A stretch of DNA of 45,247 nt from Deltaproteobacteria bacterium CG11_big_fil_rev_8_21_14_0_20_45_16. Its GTDB lineage: Bacteria; Bdellovibrionota; UBA2394. The DNA lies in assembly GCA_002787535.1 (NCBI GenBank), contig PCXB01000052.1:1-45247 (forward strand), written 5' to 3'. A program made the translations under genes and the position numbers. The notes below the pieces were generated by a model. It was not told the DNA's origin and made no database searches. It was given only the letters and a program-made list of their open reading frames with translations. Of this stretch, positions 1 to 8,710 are shown one piece after another. Numbering within the stretch: the stretch's first letter is position 1; every line of letters begins with the position of its first letter.

Positions 1-1991
1 CAAAATCCTTTGGAGGTCAATTCCCAAGCTTTTTCTCGATCGCGAAGATAAGTAGGAATCACATGCTTGCGGATAAATTCATAAATCGCAGGATCAAGGA
101 TCGGAAAGGCTAATTCCAATCTCTTAAAAAAATTTCTAGGCATCCAATCCGCACTTGAGAGGTAAATAATCTTGGAATTTTGAAAATAATAAATTCGCGT
201 ATGCTCCAAAAATCGATCCACTATGCTGATCACTCGTATGTTTTCGCTCAAGCCCTTAATTTTTGGCAAAAGCGAGCAAGCACCTCTAACATTGAGGTCA
301 ATTCGAACACCTGCCTTCGAAGCCTCATATAGTGAATTCACAACATTTTGATCTACAAGTGTGTTCATCTTGGCAAAAATTCGCGCGGACTTTCCTTCGC
401 GTGCCGCTGCCGTCTCTGCCTGAATCAAGCTGATCAATCGTTTGTGCAAACGAATCGGCGCAACCACCAGTCGTTTAAACTGACCGAAGTTTTCGAGAAG
501 CTTAGCATCATTCAAGACTTCAAAGAATAATTTGGCATCTTCGCCAACTTCCTGGTTGGCGCTGAAAATTGCCATGTCGGTATAGAGGCGAGCTGTTTTT
601 GCATTATAATTACCCGTTGAAAGATGGGTGTAGTTGAGAAGCTTTCCATCTTCCCGTCTAGTTACAAGTGCGACTTTGGCATGCAATTTTAATGGACCAA
701 AGGCAAACCTTACGTCTACGCTACTAGCTCGAAGGTCCTCAGCCAATTGAAGATTTTGAATTTCATCAAATCGGGCTCGAGGTTCAATAAAGACCCGGAC
801 CTTTTTTGTCGCTGCCGCTTTCTTTAGGATTTGGGTTAAGTGGGATAATTTATCGATTCGATAGACTGTTTGTTGAATTGAAACTACTTCGGGATCATTG
901 GCTGCGGCCTCAATAAAATTAATATACGCATCAAACGAATCGTAGGGTTGATGGAGCAAGAAATCATGTTTTCGAAGGTTTTTAAAAATTTCGGAGGTCT
1001 GAGCAAAGGCTTTGGGAATGACAGGTTTAAACTCAGGATAGGTCAAACTTGACTTGAATCGCGTATCCTTTACAAGCTCATTCGCAAATTCATAGGCACC
1101 ATGAAGAAGGAAGGGGTGTTGAACATCGAAAATCTTATTTTCATCAATTCGAAGAATTTTAGAAAGATTGGTCTTGCTGAGGAGAGCTCGATTTCCAGAA
1201 ATCTGCGCACGAACTGGGCGCCCAACATCTCTGGACCTGATTTTCTTTCGGACAGCATCAGGAATAAGTGCGGGATCTTCTTCATTGGTGTCAACGCTGA
1301 CATCGGCATCTCGTGTAAGGCGCAAGAGCAAGGGTAAGCCTTTAAGCCCATAAGCCTTCCGAACAAAGTAGCGAACCAAGTCATCGGTAAAAAATAGTGC
1401 GAACTCCCTGGAGGAAATGTCGATCCAAAGCACACTTGGAAGTGCTTTTGGAATTTTCAAAAATTGTCCGTTTGGAAAAACGAGGGCCGATTGCAAATTA
1501 GTAAGCTCGGCTAAACTATCAGGCTCAAACCTTTCGAGAGCGGGAAGAAGAGGCGCTACTTCCGAATAGAACACCTGTTCACCAGTGATATAAATGCGGT
1601 CACTCTGCTGAAAGCGTCTTGAAATAAAAACCTTTTCTTGCGCTAACAATCGTCGGAGGTGATTGAAAGTTTGGCTTTGTCGCCGATGAAACTGAGCGCA
1701 GCGCTGAAGAATCTCAGCACGTGTTTGGATGAGTCGATGCAAGACCTTCGGATCGGTCCTTGGGTTGCGCTGGGCTGTGAGAATTTCTCGATCGATGGAG
1801 GCCACGCGGATCATAAAGAATTCGTCTAAGTTGGAAGACGTGATGCCAAGAAACTTGAGCCGCTCCAAAAGTGGGTTCTCATTGGAACGAGCTTCGGCCA
1901 GGACTCGGTCATTAAACTGCAGCCAGCTAAAATCGCGATGGACAAAGGGTCGTTGAGGGTCAGCAAAGAGTTCGCGGAGCCGGCTCCACAT
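1..1991 (-). CDS. ppk1: Polyphosphate kinase 1 (3' end beyond window)
   Basis: Makes inorganic polyphosphate from ATP, reversibly, normally at the inner membrane. The 663 residues in the window read without interruption from ATG at 1991 (start MWSRLRELF) and leave the window at base 1; the family is about 690-720 residues, so roughly 30-50 are missing. Visible family motifs: the N-terminal block FVHRDFSWLQFNDRVLAEA, LKLHAKVALVTR, the THLSTGNYN block with the ARLYTD stretch after it, and IVDRFLEHTRIYYF, which carries a catalytic His in this family. It lies 21 bases after thpR on the same strand and is probably the last gene of the operon that begins with cystathionine beta-synthase. Identification is firm from motifs; only the C-terminus is unseen. 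Confidence 0.95.
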   Translation of the reverse strand, partial: MWSRLRELFADPQRPFVHRDFSWLQFNDRVLAEARSNENPLLERLKFLGITSSNLDEFFMIRVASIDREILTAQRNPRTDPKVLHRLIQTRAEILQRCAQFHRRQSQTFNHLRRLLAQEKVFISRRFQQSDRIYITGEQVFYSEVAPLLPALERFEPDSLAELTNLQSALVFPNGQFLKIPKALPSVLWIDISSREFALFFTDDLVRYFVRKAYGLKGLPLLLRLTRDADVSVDTNEEDPALIPDAVRKKIRSRDVGRPVRAQISGNRALLSKTNLSKILRIDENKIFDVQHPFLLHGAYEFANELVKDTRFKSSLTYPEFKPVIPKAFAQTSEIFKNLRKHDFLLHQPYDSFDAYINFIEAAANDPEVVSIQQTVYRIDKLSHLTQILKKAAATKKVRVFIEPRARFDEIQNLQLAEDLRASSVDVRFAFGPLKLHAKVALVTRREDGKLLNYTHLSTGNYNAKTARLYTDMAIFSANQEVGEDAKLFFEVLNDAKLLENFGQFKRLVVAPIRLHKRLISLIQAETAAAREGKSARIFAKMNTLVDQNVVNSLYEASKAGVRIDLNVRGACSLLPKIKGLSENIRVISIVDRFLEHTRIYYFQNSKIIYLSSADWMPRNFFKRLELAFPILDPAIYEFIRKHVIPTYLRDREKAWELTSKGF

Positions 1992-2012
1992 AAGTTTGAT
2001 ACCTATCGTCTT

Positions 2013-2564
2013 CTATTTGGGACGTAAAGGATAGATCGCCCGAATCTGATAGCGAGGCGTTCGGCCTGGCAGGCTTTCAAAAAGAAAGAATTCGTGAATA
2101 GGCTCTTGTTTGAGTGTTAACTTAACCTTTTTAAACAATTCATGATTTAACTTGTGTCGGGATCTGGCGATTGTGATGTGCGGGTTGAAGTTTTCTTCGT
2201 TTGATTTATCGATCCAGGATTTAAAAACTTTGGCTAGTCTTTCGTGAAGGCTGAGTAAAGCCTTGGACTCATCTTTGACGCCTAGCCACGCAACTTGAGG
2301 TTTATCTGTGGAGGGAAAAAATCCAATATCATTAAACTCTAGATTAAAAGCGGCGGGCAAGAGTTTCTGATCAAACGACATTTGTCGCAAAACTTCATAA
2401 CGATCATCGGATATGGCTCCAAAAAATAAAAGTGTAAGATGAAAATCCTTCTCTGCTGTCCATTTAATATCAGAGGGAGCCCTAGTTTGCAGGCCATGGA
2501 GGCTCGAGCAAAGATCCGATTGGAAGGCTGAGCTAAATCGAACTCCAAAATACACACGCCTCAT
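2013..2564 (-). CDS. thpR: RNA 2',3'-cyclic phosphodiesterase (2H superfamily)
   Basis: A 183-residue member of the 2H phosphoesterase (LigT/ThpR) family, which opens 2',3'-cyclic phosphate ends on RNA. Both HxTx catalytic motifs are present: HLTL at about residue 62 (in FHLTLLFFG) and HITI at about residue 149 (in NPHITIAR). The N-terminus RRVYFGVRF matches the usual RxFxAI/V opening, and length is normal. The start ATG lies 5 bases after the stop of the upstream phosphatase gene, so it is probably co-transcribed with it. No link between RNA end repair and the sulfur genes of the same operon is evident; the grouping may be incidental. Confidence 0.9.
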   Translation of the reverse strand: MRRVYFGVRFSSAFQSDLCSSLHGLQTRAPSDIKWTAEKDFHLTLLFFGAISDDRYEVLRQMSFDQKLLPAAFNLEFNDIGFFPSTDKPQVAWLGVKDESKALLSLHERLAKVFKSWIDKSNEENFNPHITIARSRHKLNHELFKKVKLTLKQEPIHEFFLFESLPGRTPRYQIRAIYPLRPK

Positions 2565-2569
2565 TCTGA

Positions 2570-3394
2570 TTACTTTTTAGATTTCTTTCTTTTGGGCGTA
2601 GATTGAAAAGACCATATTTTCTTAATTTCTTCATGAAGGCTCTCGGCAATGTGAGGGTTTCCAGCTATTAGAGCGGAGGGCAAAAGTTCATGTCGATTAC
2701 GCGGTTGTAGGTCGATGCATTGGCCGCCAGCTTCCGTAATAATCAAGATGCCAGCCGCAACGTCCCAAGCACAGAGTCCCAGCTCCCAAAAGCCATCAAA
2801 TCTTCCACAAGCCACATAGGCTAGATCAAGAGCGGCTGTTCCGTCTCGCCTAATTGCTTGGGCTTTAAAAATCATATGGTTGAACAAAATGAGATTATTT
2901 GTCTCGGGGCGATACAAGTTATAAGGAAAGCCTGTTACGAGCAGGGCTGAACGAAGTTGATCCGTGGACGAAGTATGAATTCTTCTTTCGTCGCAATAGG
3001 CACCTTTTCCGCGTACGGCCCAAAAGGTTTCGTCGCGCATGGGATCATAGATCACCCCGACTTCAAGCTTTCGATTCTTTTCAAATGCTATGGAAACGCA
3101 AAAATGAGGATAACCATGCGCAAAGTTTGTGGTCCCATCCAGCGGATCGACAATCCAGCGACGAGTCGCGCGAATGCGCTTGGTTTGTGGCCCTTCTTCG
3201 CCCAAAATATAATCTTTCGGAAAAGCTTTCCGGATAATTTTCTCGATCTTATCCTGAGCTTTGAGATCTACTTCGGTTACAAGGTTGATGCTACCCTTAT
3301 GGCGAATGGCAAAATCCTTTTCGTAATGTTGACGAATAATTTTGCCGGCTGCCCAAGCAGCTTTCTTTGCGATTTTTAGTTCCTTGATTTTCAC
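2570..3394 (-). CDS. suhB: Inositol monophosphatase family protein
   Basis: A 274-residue Mg-dependent sugar/inositol phosphatase of the SuhB/IMPase family. The metal-binding signature is complete: LGEEGPQ (Glu ligands) near residue 65, WIVDPLDGTTNF near residue 81, and the C-terminal WDVAAGILIITEAGG near residue 210. The last 15 residues are Lys-rich. Substrate cannot be read from sequence: inositol-1-phosphate, 3'-phosphoadenosine-5'-phosphate (CysQ-like) and other phosphates are all used by relatives. Its position 2 bases after a transsulfuration gene makes a CysQ-like role worth considering, but the motifs look more SuhB-like. Confidence is high for the family and low for the substrate. 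Confidence 0.85.
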   Translation of the reverse strand: MKIKELKIAKKAAWAAGKIIRQHYEKDFAIRHKGSINLVTEVDLKAQDKIEKIIRKAFPKDYILGEEGPQTKRIRATRRWIVDPLDGTTNFAHGYPHFCVSIAFEKNRKLEVGVIYDPMRDETFWAVRGKGAYCDERRIHTSSTDQLRSALLVTGFPYNLYRPETNNLILFNHMIFKAQAIRRDGTAALDLAYVACGRFDGFWELGLCAWDVAAGILIITEAGGQCIDLQPRNRHELLPSALIAGNPHIAESLHEEIKKIWSFQSTPKRKKSKK

Positions 3395-3396
3395 TT

Positions 3397-4548
3397 TTAT
3401 TCTCTAAATGCCTGATCTAAATCTGCGACAAGATCTTCGTGATGCTCGAGGCCCACAGATATCCGAATTAGCCCATCGTCGATTCCTAAGGATTTTCGAA
3501 TATCTGCCGGAATGCTAGCGTGTGTCATAATCGCGGGGAGCTCGATTAAACTTTCAACACCACCTAAACTTTCAGCCAGGCTAAAAATTTTTACTTTCTC
3601 CAGTGTCTGGCGCGCCTTTTCAAGGCCGCCACGAATTACAAAACTAATCATTCCTCCAAAATCTTTCATTTGTTCACTAGCCAATTGATGCTGAGGATGG
3701 CTCGAAAGCCCAGGGTAAATAACTTTCTCGACTTGCTTATGTTCATTTAACCAGTTCGCAATTATTTTTGCGTTATCGCAATGACGCTCCATTCGGATGG
3801 CCAAAGTTTTTGTCGAGCGTAAGCTTAAAAAACAATCCATAGGTCCGGGAATCGCACCGAGATTGTTTTGATTGAATTTTACTAGCTTAAATAATTCTTC
3901 CGAAGTCGTGCCAATAAATCCCCCCACCACATCCGAATGACCCCCAATATATTTGGTTGTTGAGTGAAGGACATAGTCAGCACCTAAAGCCAAAGGGTTT
4001 TGAAGGTATGGAGACATAAAAGTATTATCAACAAGACTATGGCAGCCATTTTTTTTAGCCCATTGAGCTACTTGCTTTATATCAATAATTTTAAGCAATG
4101 GGTTGGTGGGTGTTTCGATCCAAACAAGTTTTGTTTGCTTTTTCTTGTGTCGATCCAATTTGCTAAGATCTGTAAGGTCCACGAAGCTAAACTCCAAACC
4201 GAATTTTGATAGAACCTTCGTAAACAATCGATAGGTTCCACCATAAACATCATCACAACAAATAATATGGTCACCCGCTTGATAGCCCATCATGATCGTT
4301 GTCATGGCGGCGCATCCTGAGGCAAAGCTAAGTCCATACTTTGTCCCTTCGAGAGCGGCAAGATTAGCTTCGAGAGCCGCGCGAGTCGGATTATCAGTGC
4401 GTGAGTATTCGTAGCCTTTGTGTTTCCCGGGGCTTTCTTGCCAGTAGGTTGAAGTTTGATAGATGGGCGTCATGATGGCGCCGGTTGTAGGATCCGGACT
4501 TTGCCCGGCATGAATCGCAAGAGTTTCGAATTTTTCGGGAGATTTCAT
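3397..4548 (-). CDS. Cystathionine gamma-lyase / gamma-synthase (PLP enzyme)
   Basis: A 383-residue Cys/Met-metabolism PLP enzyme. The opening FETLAIHAGQSPDPTTGAIMTPIYQTSTY is typical, followed by YSRTDNPTR, the SFASGCAAMTTI cofactor-binding segment, and the PLP lysine, Lys199, in STTKYIGGHSD. GVESLIELPAIMTHAS near the end is also family-typical. Gamma-synthase and gamma-lyase cannot be separated by motif. Its start overlaps the 3' end of the cystathionine beta-synthase gene by 4 bases (ATGA), so the pair most likely carries out reverse transsulfuration, homocysteine to cysteine via cystathionine, favouring the lyase function. This is inferred from context. Confidence 0.92.
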   Translation of the reverse strand: MKSPEKFETLAIHAGQSPDPTTGAIMTPIYQTSTYWQESPGKHKGYEYSRTDNPTRAALEANLAALEGTKYGLSFASGCAAMTTIMMGYQAGDHIICCDDVYGGTYRLFTKVLSKFGLEFSFVDLTDLSKLDRHKKKQTKLVWIETPTNPLLKIIDIKQVAQWAKKNGCHSLVDNTFMSPYLQNPLALGADYVLHSTTKYIGGHSDVVGGFIGTTSEELFKLVKFNQNNLGAIPGPMDCFLSLRSTKTLAIRMERHCDNAKIIANWLNEHKQVEKVIYPGLSSHPQHQLASEQMKDFGGMISFVIRGGLEKARQTLEKVKIFSLAESLGGVESLIELPAIMTHASIPADIRKSLGIDDGLIRISVGLEHHEDLVADLDQAFRE

Positions 4549-5906
4549 ACTGCCGAGCTCCTTCGCATCAAATAGTCCAAAACATCAATTTTGGTAACAA
4601 CGCCCAGAACTTTTCCGTCGTGAACAACTACCGGAACATAATCCTTCTTTAGAATGTCTTGAAGCTTACTGATGGAGGTATCTAATCCAACGGTTTCGAC
4701 ATTCTCGATCATCGAAAGCTGAATACTTTCATAAAGTGCGGCTGGTTCCAGAGCCACCTTTCGAAGCAGCTCATCTTCGGTAATCAGGCCGACAAGTTTG
4801 CCGTTTTTATCAAGAACGGGCATTTGAGAAATGCCATGTTTTTTGAAAGATTCGATACATTCATTGGCCTTGTGAGAACTCGAGACCGACACTAATGGCC
4901 GTGAACTAAAGACATCTGCAACACGAACATCAGATTCGTCCAAAAATCCATTTTCTCTCATCCAATCGTCATTAAAGACCTTCGATAAATATCGAGAGCC
5001 AGAGTCCGGCAATAAGATGACAGGAACCTGGGCTTCCTTTTGAGTCTTCGCCCATTGCAACGCGCCAGCCACAGCAAAGCCGCAAGAACCTCCAACAAAG
5101 AGGCCTTCAGATTTGGCGAGCTTTCGAGTCATGGCAAATGAGTCTTTGTCCGTAACTTGAACAATCTCATCTACAAGACTCAAATCAATCGTCGACGGGA
5201 GAAAGTCTTCACCCACGCCTTCAACTTTATAGGGGTAGGCTTCGCCCATCTTTCCGGTTTTCTTGAGGTCCGTATAAATACTGCCGAAAGGATCCACACC
5301 GATCACGCGTATCTTTGGGTTCTTTTCTTTAAGGTAGCGAGAAGTTCCTGTGATGGTTCCTCCCGTTCCAAGTCCAGCAACGAAGGTTGTAACTTTACCT
5401 TCGGTTTGTTCCCAGATTTCAGGGCCTGTCGTTTCATAATGAGTTTGGGGGTTATCGGGGTTGTGGTATTGATTGGTGTAAAAAGAATTGGGAGTTTCAT
5501 CCGCGATTCGTCGCGAGACACAATAATAAGAGCGAGGGTCTTCGGGGGCGACATTCGTAGGCGTGACAACAACTCGAGCGCCAAAAGCGCGAAGGGCTTG
5601 AATTTTTTCTAGAGACATTTTATCGGGCATGACAAAGATGGCCTTATAACCGCGGACGGCAGCAACCAGGGCTAGGCCCATGCCGGTATTTCCTGAGGTG
5701 GCTTCGACGATTGTGCCACCAGGTTTGAGAAGACCCTTTTTTTCGGCTTCCGTTACCATTTTCACGGCGATGCGATCCTTAACGCTCGCACCTGGGTTCA
5801 AAAATTCAACCTTTGCCAAAAGATCAAAGGACAATCCTTGCGAGATCTTTTTAAGTCTTACGATGGGAGTGTTGCCGATTAGTTCTAAAACATTATTGTA
5901 AATCAT
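4545..5906 (-). CDS. cbs: Cystathionine beta-synthase with C-terminal CBS domain pair
   Basis: A 453-residue PLP enzyme that condenses serine with homocysteine to cystathionine. The fold-type II catalytic domain covers about residues 1-320: PLP Lys43 in NPGASVKDR, the EATSGNTGMGLAL loop, and the phosphate-binding GTGGTITGTSRYL. Two CBS repeats follow (about 335-450: GISQMPVLDKNGKLVGLITEDELL and DYVPVVVHDGKVLGVVTKIDVL); in relatives these bind adenosyl ligands and modulate activity. There is no N-terminal haem domain, as expected for bacteria. First gene of the leftward operon. Its ATG is only 42 bases from that of hutH on the other strand, so the two promoters must overlap or lie within the genes. 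Confidence 0.93.
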   Translation of the reverse strand: MIYNNVLELIGNTPIVRLKKISQGLSFDLLAKVEFLNPGASVKDRIAVKMVTEAEKKGLLKPGGTIVEATSGNTGMGLALVAAVRGYKAIFVMPDKMSLEKIQALRAFGARVVVTPTNVAPEDPRSYYCVSRRIADETPNSFYTNQYHNPDNPQTHYETTGPEIWEQTEGKVTTFVAGLGTGGTITGTSRYLKEKNPKIRVIGVDPFGSIYTDLKKTGKMGEAYPYKVEGVGEDFLPSTIDLSLVDEIVQVTDKDSFAMTRKLAKSEGLFVGGSCGFAVAGALQWAKTQKEAQVPVILLPDSGSRYLSKVFNDDWMRENGFLDESDVRVADVFSSRPLVSVSSSHKANECIESFKKHGISQMPVLDKNGKLVGLITEDELLRKVALEPAALYESIQLSMIENVETVGLDTSISKLQDILKKDYVPVVVHDGKVLGVVTKIDVLDYLMRRSSAV

Positions 5907-5948
5907 AATTTTCTAGCTTCCCTTAATTATTCGCCCTAGCTTAGGGGC

Positions 5949-7469
5949 ATGGTCCTGGAGCCTCAATCAAAATTTAGTTCCGATGATGTCGAGGAGCTGC
6001 TTAAGAAAGAGGGCCCTTGGAAGCTCTCGCCTAAGGCCGCGACTCGAGTTTCTAAGGCGGCTCAGTTTGTTCATACGGTGGTTCATCAGGATCGTCCTAT
6101 ATATGGTATTAATACGGGCTTTGGACGATTGGCCCAAGTTCGAATTCCTGAAAAAGACCTAATTTCCTTGCAGATCAATTTGCTTCGTTCGCACGCCTGC
6201 GGACTGGGGGCGCCGAGCCCTGCTCGCGTGGTTCGCCGCTTGCTTTTGCTTCGAGTTTTGAGTTTGGGCAAAGGCTATAGCGGCGTCTCCCAAGAGATTA
6301 TACAGAGACACTTTGATTATCTTAATTCGGGGCTTTTGCCTTATGTACCCGAGCAGGGGAGTGTTGGGGCTAGTGGTGATTTAGCTCCCTTGGCTCATTT
6401 GTCCCTGACCTTGATTGGTGAGGGAGACTTTGTTGATCCCGAGACGGGGGCTTTGATCGAGGCTCAAAAAGTGTTGCGAAAGCATAAGTGGCAAGCCATT
6501 CCGATACGGCCCAAAGAAGGCTTGGCACTCACTAATGGAACACAGTTTTCTTTAGCGTGGGCCATGGAAGTTTTGAGACAACTTAAGCAGGTTTGGCCTT
6601 GGGTGTTGGACGCGGCTGCTTTGAGTGTCGAAGGACATCAAGCGACGAGTGCGGTTTATTTGGATAAAATTCATCAACTTAAGAGCCATCCTCACCAGCA
6701 AGTAATTGCCAAAGAAATGATAAAGCGCCTAAAGGCGTCCGAGCATATGAAAGCTCATCGTGACTGTGACAGAGTTCAAGACGCTTATTCCTTTCGCTGC
6801 ATTCCTCAAGTTTTAGGGCCGTGTTTGTCCTTGATTGAAAAGGCCGATGAACTTTTGACTGGCGAAATTAATTCGGTGTCCGACAATCCCATTATCTTTG
6901 CGGACGACAAAGAGATTTTATCGTGTGGGCATTTTCACGCTCAGAGCGTGAGTATGGCCTGTGATCTGTTGAGTATAGCGATGACAACGATTGCTAATCT
7001 ATCGGAGCGACGTATTGATCAATTGGTCAATCCTCTAACCTCTCGTCATTCTGGTTTTTTGGCCTCCAATCCAGGAGTGGAAAGCGGTTTGATGATTGTT
7101 CAGACAGCAGCGGCTTCACTGGCAAGTGAAAATAAGACTCTTGCGCATCCGGCATCGGCTGATACGATTTCAACCAATGGTAATCAAGAGGATCATGTAA
7201 GCATGGCGCCTTGGGCCGCCCGTAAGGCGCTTATGATTCTTGGGAATCTTCGAAAAATTGTGGCTTCCGAAATCCTCTGCAGTATTCGCTCCTGTGTTTT
7301 GGAGTCAACGAGGACAGGGAAGCGATTTAGCGGATTTGTGGAGAAAAAATTAGCCTCCCTCGCTGATGACGTGCCCGAAGCCTTTCAATCGGGTGATCGA
7401 AGTTTTGCAAAGGACTGGACGGCTATCGAAAAGCTTATGGCGCGCGAAGACCATGAATCATTCCGCTGA
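5949..7469 (+). CDS. hutH: Histidine ammonia-lyase
   Basis: Removes ammonia from histidine to give urocanate, the first step of histidine breakdown. The 506-residue length is normal. The Ala141-Ser142-Gly143 triad that cyclises into the MIO prosthetic group is present in GSVGASGDLAPLAH. Other family blocks seen are YGINTGFG near residue 55, LTNGTQ near 195, and QDAYSFRCIPQVLG followed by SDNPI. An in-frame stop at 5937-5939 forces the start to 5949 or later. The purine stretch just before it (AGGGGC) sits very close to the ATG for a normal ribosome site. The 3' end overlaps the oppositely directed FkbM-type gene by 35 bases. hutU lies 6.3 kb downstream; hutI and hutG are not in the window. 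Confidence 0.96.
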   Translation: MVLEPQSKFSSDDVEELLKKEGPWKLSPKAATRVSKAAQFVHTVVHQDRPIYGINTGFGRLAQVRIPEKDLISLQINLLRSHACGLGAPSPARVVRRLLLLRVLSLGKGYSGVSQEIIQRHFDYLNSGLLPYVPEQGSVGASGDLAPLAHLSLTLIGEGDFVDPETGALIEAQKVLRKHKWQAIPIRPKEGLALTNGTQFSLAWAMEVLRQLKQVWPWVLDAAALSVEGHQATSAVYLDKIHQLKSHPHQQVIAKEMIKRLKASEHMKAHRDCDRVQDAYSFRCIPQVLGPCLSLIEKADELLTGEINSVSDNPIIFADDKEILSCGHFHAQSVSMACDLLSIAMTTIANLSERRIDQLVNPLTSRHSGFLASNPGVESGLMIVQTAAASLASENKTLAHPASADTISTNGNQEDHVSMAPWAARKALMILGNLRKIVASEILCSIRSCVLESTRTGKRFSGFVEKKLASLADDVPEAFQSGDRSFAKDWTAIEKLMAREDHESFR

Positions 7470-8226
7470 CGGTTGACTCCCAGAGGTCTATGCAGGCCTC
7501 TTCTCTGGTTTGAAATTGATTTGCCCTTAGAATTTCCAGCAAGCTCTCGCTGCCCTTGAAATGCCATTCAATAAATATCTGATCGACGAGTTTTAAAAGA
7601 TTTTGCTTATCCAGATGAGGAAGAATTTCGTATTCGGCGCCTTCGCAATCAATCTTTAAAATAATTTTGAGAAGATCCGTCTTGGCTTCTTGAAAGATAC
7701 TTTCCAAAACCGCGGAGGCCTCTTTGACAATAAAACTTTCTTCTGGAAAATCGAGTGTTTCGACGGCAGGACCTTTGATTGTTTTCATTTGCCCTCGTTT
7801 TGCAGTGTTATAAGAAGAGCTTCCATGCTCATGATGATCGCTTAAACCATAATTGTAGACGCTAATTTTGTCTCTAAAGATTGGATTGAGCTCAAAATTT
7901 TCTTGGGCGCGCTCAAGTGTAGGAGCAAAAGGTTCAAAGCCATAAATTCGTTTACAGTTCGGGTCCGAAGCAAATTTGAGACTTGTAAAACCGACATTTA
8001 ACCCAATGTCGACAAAGACAAAGTTTCCAGAGACTTGTTTGGGATACTCATCATGCGCAAAAACTTCTTTGAGAATTAAAACTTCTTCAGGCGAATCAAT
8101 CCAAAATTTGATGCCATAGATCTCTGTCAAGCATCTGTCCGACCGAGGGGAGGCTAGCATTTTCACGAAGCCCATATTTAAAAGTTCTTGAAGTTTGGCT
8201 ATGGTTGGACCTAACTGATGCGCCAC
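7435..8226 (-). CDS. FkbM family SAM-dependent methyltransferase
   Basis: A 263-residue protein with a Rossmann methyltransferase fold. SAM motif I is FVFVDIGLNVGFTSLKFAS (about residues 67-85); the acidic end of strand 2 is in IYGFEPFAPTLERAQENF; LKIDCEGAEYEIL near residue 195 is the FkbM-type conserved block. Relatives O-methylate sugars or other small groups on glycans, antibiotics and lipids; the acceptor here is unknown. Start is GTG at 8226 without a clear ribosome site; an ATG at 8175 (codon 18) is an alternative that leaves the domain intact. The last 35 bases overlap the end of hutH on the other strand. A terminator for the neighbouring peptide gene lies just upstream, so it is probably transcribed separately. 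Confidence 0.8.
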   Translation of the reverse strand: MAHQLGPTIAKLQELLNMGFVKMLASPRSDRCLTEIYGIKFWIDSPEEVLILKEVFAHDEYPKQVSGNFVFVDIGLNVGFTSLKFASDPNCKRIYGFEPFAPTLERAQENFELNPIFRDKISVYNYGLSDHHEHGSSSYNTAKRGQMKTIKGPAVETLDFPEESFIVKEASAVLESIFQEAKTDLLKIILKIDCEGAEYEILPHLDKQNLLKLVDQIFIEWHFKGSESLLEILRANQFQTREEACIDLWESTVSGMIHGLRAP

Positions 8227-8237
8227 GGTAGTAGTCT

Positions 8238-8278
8238 AAAAAAAAGTACTGCCGAAGTCTTTAAAGATCTTCGGCAGT
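8238..8278 (-). terminator. Rho-independent terminator of the small peptide gene
   Basis: A perfect 10-bp stem, ACTGCCGAAG (8248-8257) with CTTCGGCAGT (8269-8278), encloses an 11-base loop that can pair further. On the minus strand the stem is followed by a U tract from A8 at 8238-8245. It sits 39 bases after the stop of the peptide gene and 12 bases before the FkbM-type gene start, and so should end the peptide transcript. Confidence 0.85.
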
Positions 8279-8316
8279 CGTTAAATTGGAATCTAATCGA
8301 TTAGAATGCTTAGCTC

Positions 8317-8463
8317 CTACTCGCCATCACCGCCATCGTCACTGCCAGGACATTCAATGTCAGTGCCCTCACCGCAAGGTAAATGAGCGTAGATAGCCTG
8401 AGATGCAGAAAGCAGGACGGCCAAGCCAATCATTACTTTTAGAATCATAAAATTGAATTTCAT
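8317..8463 (-). CDS. Small secreted acidic peptide, unknown function
   Basis: A 48-residue product whose function I do not recognise. ATG at 8463 is chosen because AAGGAGG lies 8 bases upstream; an upstream in-frame start at 8499 would place that ribosome site inside the coding region. Residues 1-26 form a signal peptide (basic MKFNFMILK, hydrophobic core, cleavage probably after AIYA). The predicted mature chain of about 22 residues starts HLPCGEGTDIECPG, has two Cys eight apart and ends in an Asp/Gly-rich acidic tail (DDGGDGE). It is monocistronic with its own terminator. A disulfide-closed extracellular or periplasmic peptide is possible (inference). Confidence 0.65.
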   Translation of the reverse strand: MKFNFMILKVMIGLAVLLSASQAIYAHLPCGEGTDIECPGSDDGGDGE

Positions 8464-8471
8464 ACGAAGCG

Positions 8472-8478
8472 CCTCCTT
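8472..8478 (-). promoter_or_regulatory. Strong ribosome binding site of the small peptide gene
   Basis: AAGGAGG on the minus strand, 8 bases before ATG 8463. It is one of the few near-perfect Shine-Dalgarno sequences in the window and decides the start codon of the peptide gene. Confidence 0.8.
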
Positions 8479-8652
8479 AAGGATCTTCACTAGCCTCAAA
8501 TTAAAGTTTATAGGGAAATTGGAAAACTCAATAGGGCACGGACCTTAAGGGCTAGTGGAAAAAAATGCAGACTATGCAAACACCCCTGTAACTTGAACAG
8601 GCATTCATAGGCCAAAATTGTTTCGGGTGATTTCTGTGCGTTAGGATTAGTT

Positions 8653-8672
8653 TTGTATCGAATAAGATACAA
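8653..8672. repeat. Inverted repeat upstream of the prepilin-like gene
   Basis: TTGTATC (8653-8659) and GATACAA (8666-8672) form a 7-bp perfect inverted repeat with a 6-base spacer, 38 bases before the ATG of the prepilin-like gene. It lies in the 210-base gap between divergent genes (8500-8710). It could be an operator or a weak hairpin; nothing else recognisable was seen in this gap. Confidence 0.35.
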
Positions 8673-8710
8673 TGTCCATAGGTGTGTAGAGGAAAGATTG
8701 AGGGAAATGA

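Noticed and set aside
1070-1435. Open frame antisense to ppk1
   Set aside because: It lies wholly within ppk1 on one reading, has no ribosome site and shows no domain; it is a shadow of the real gene.
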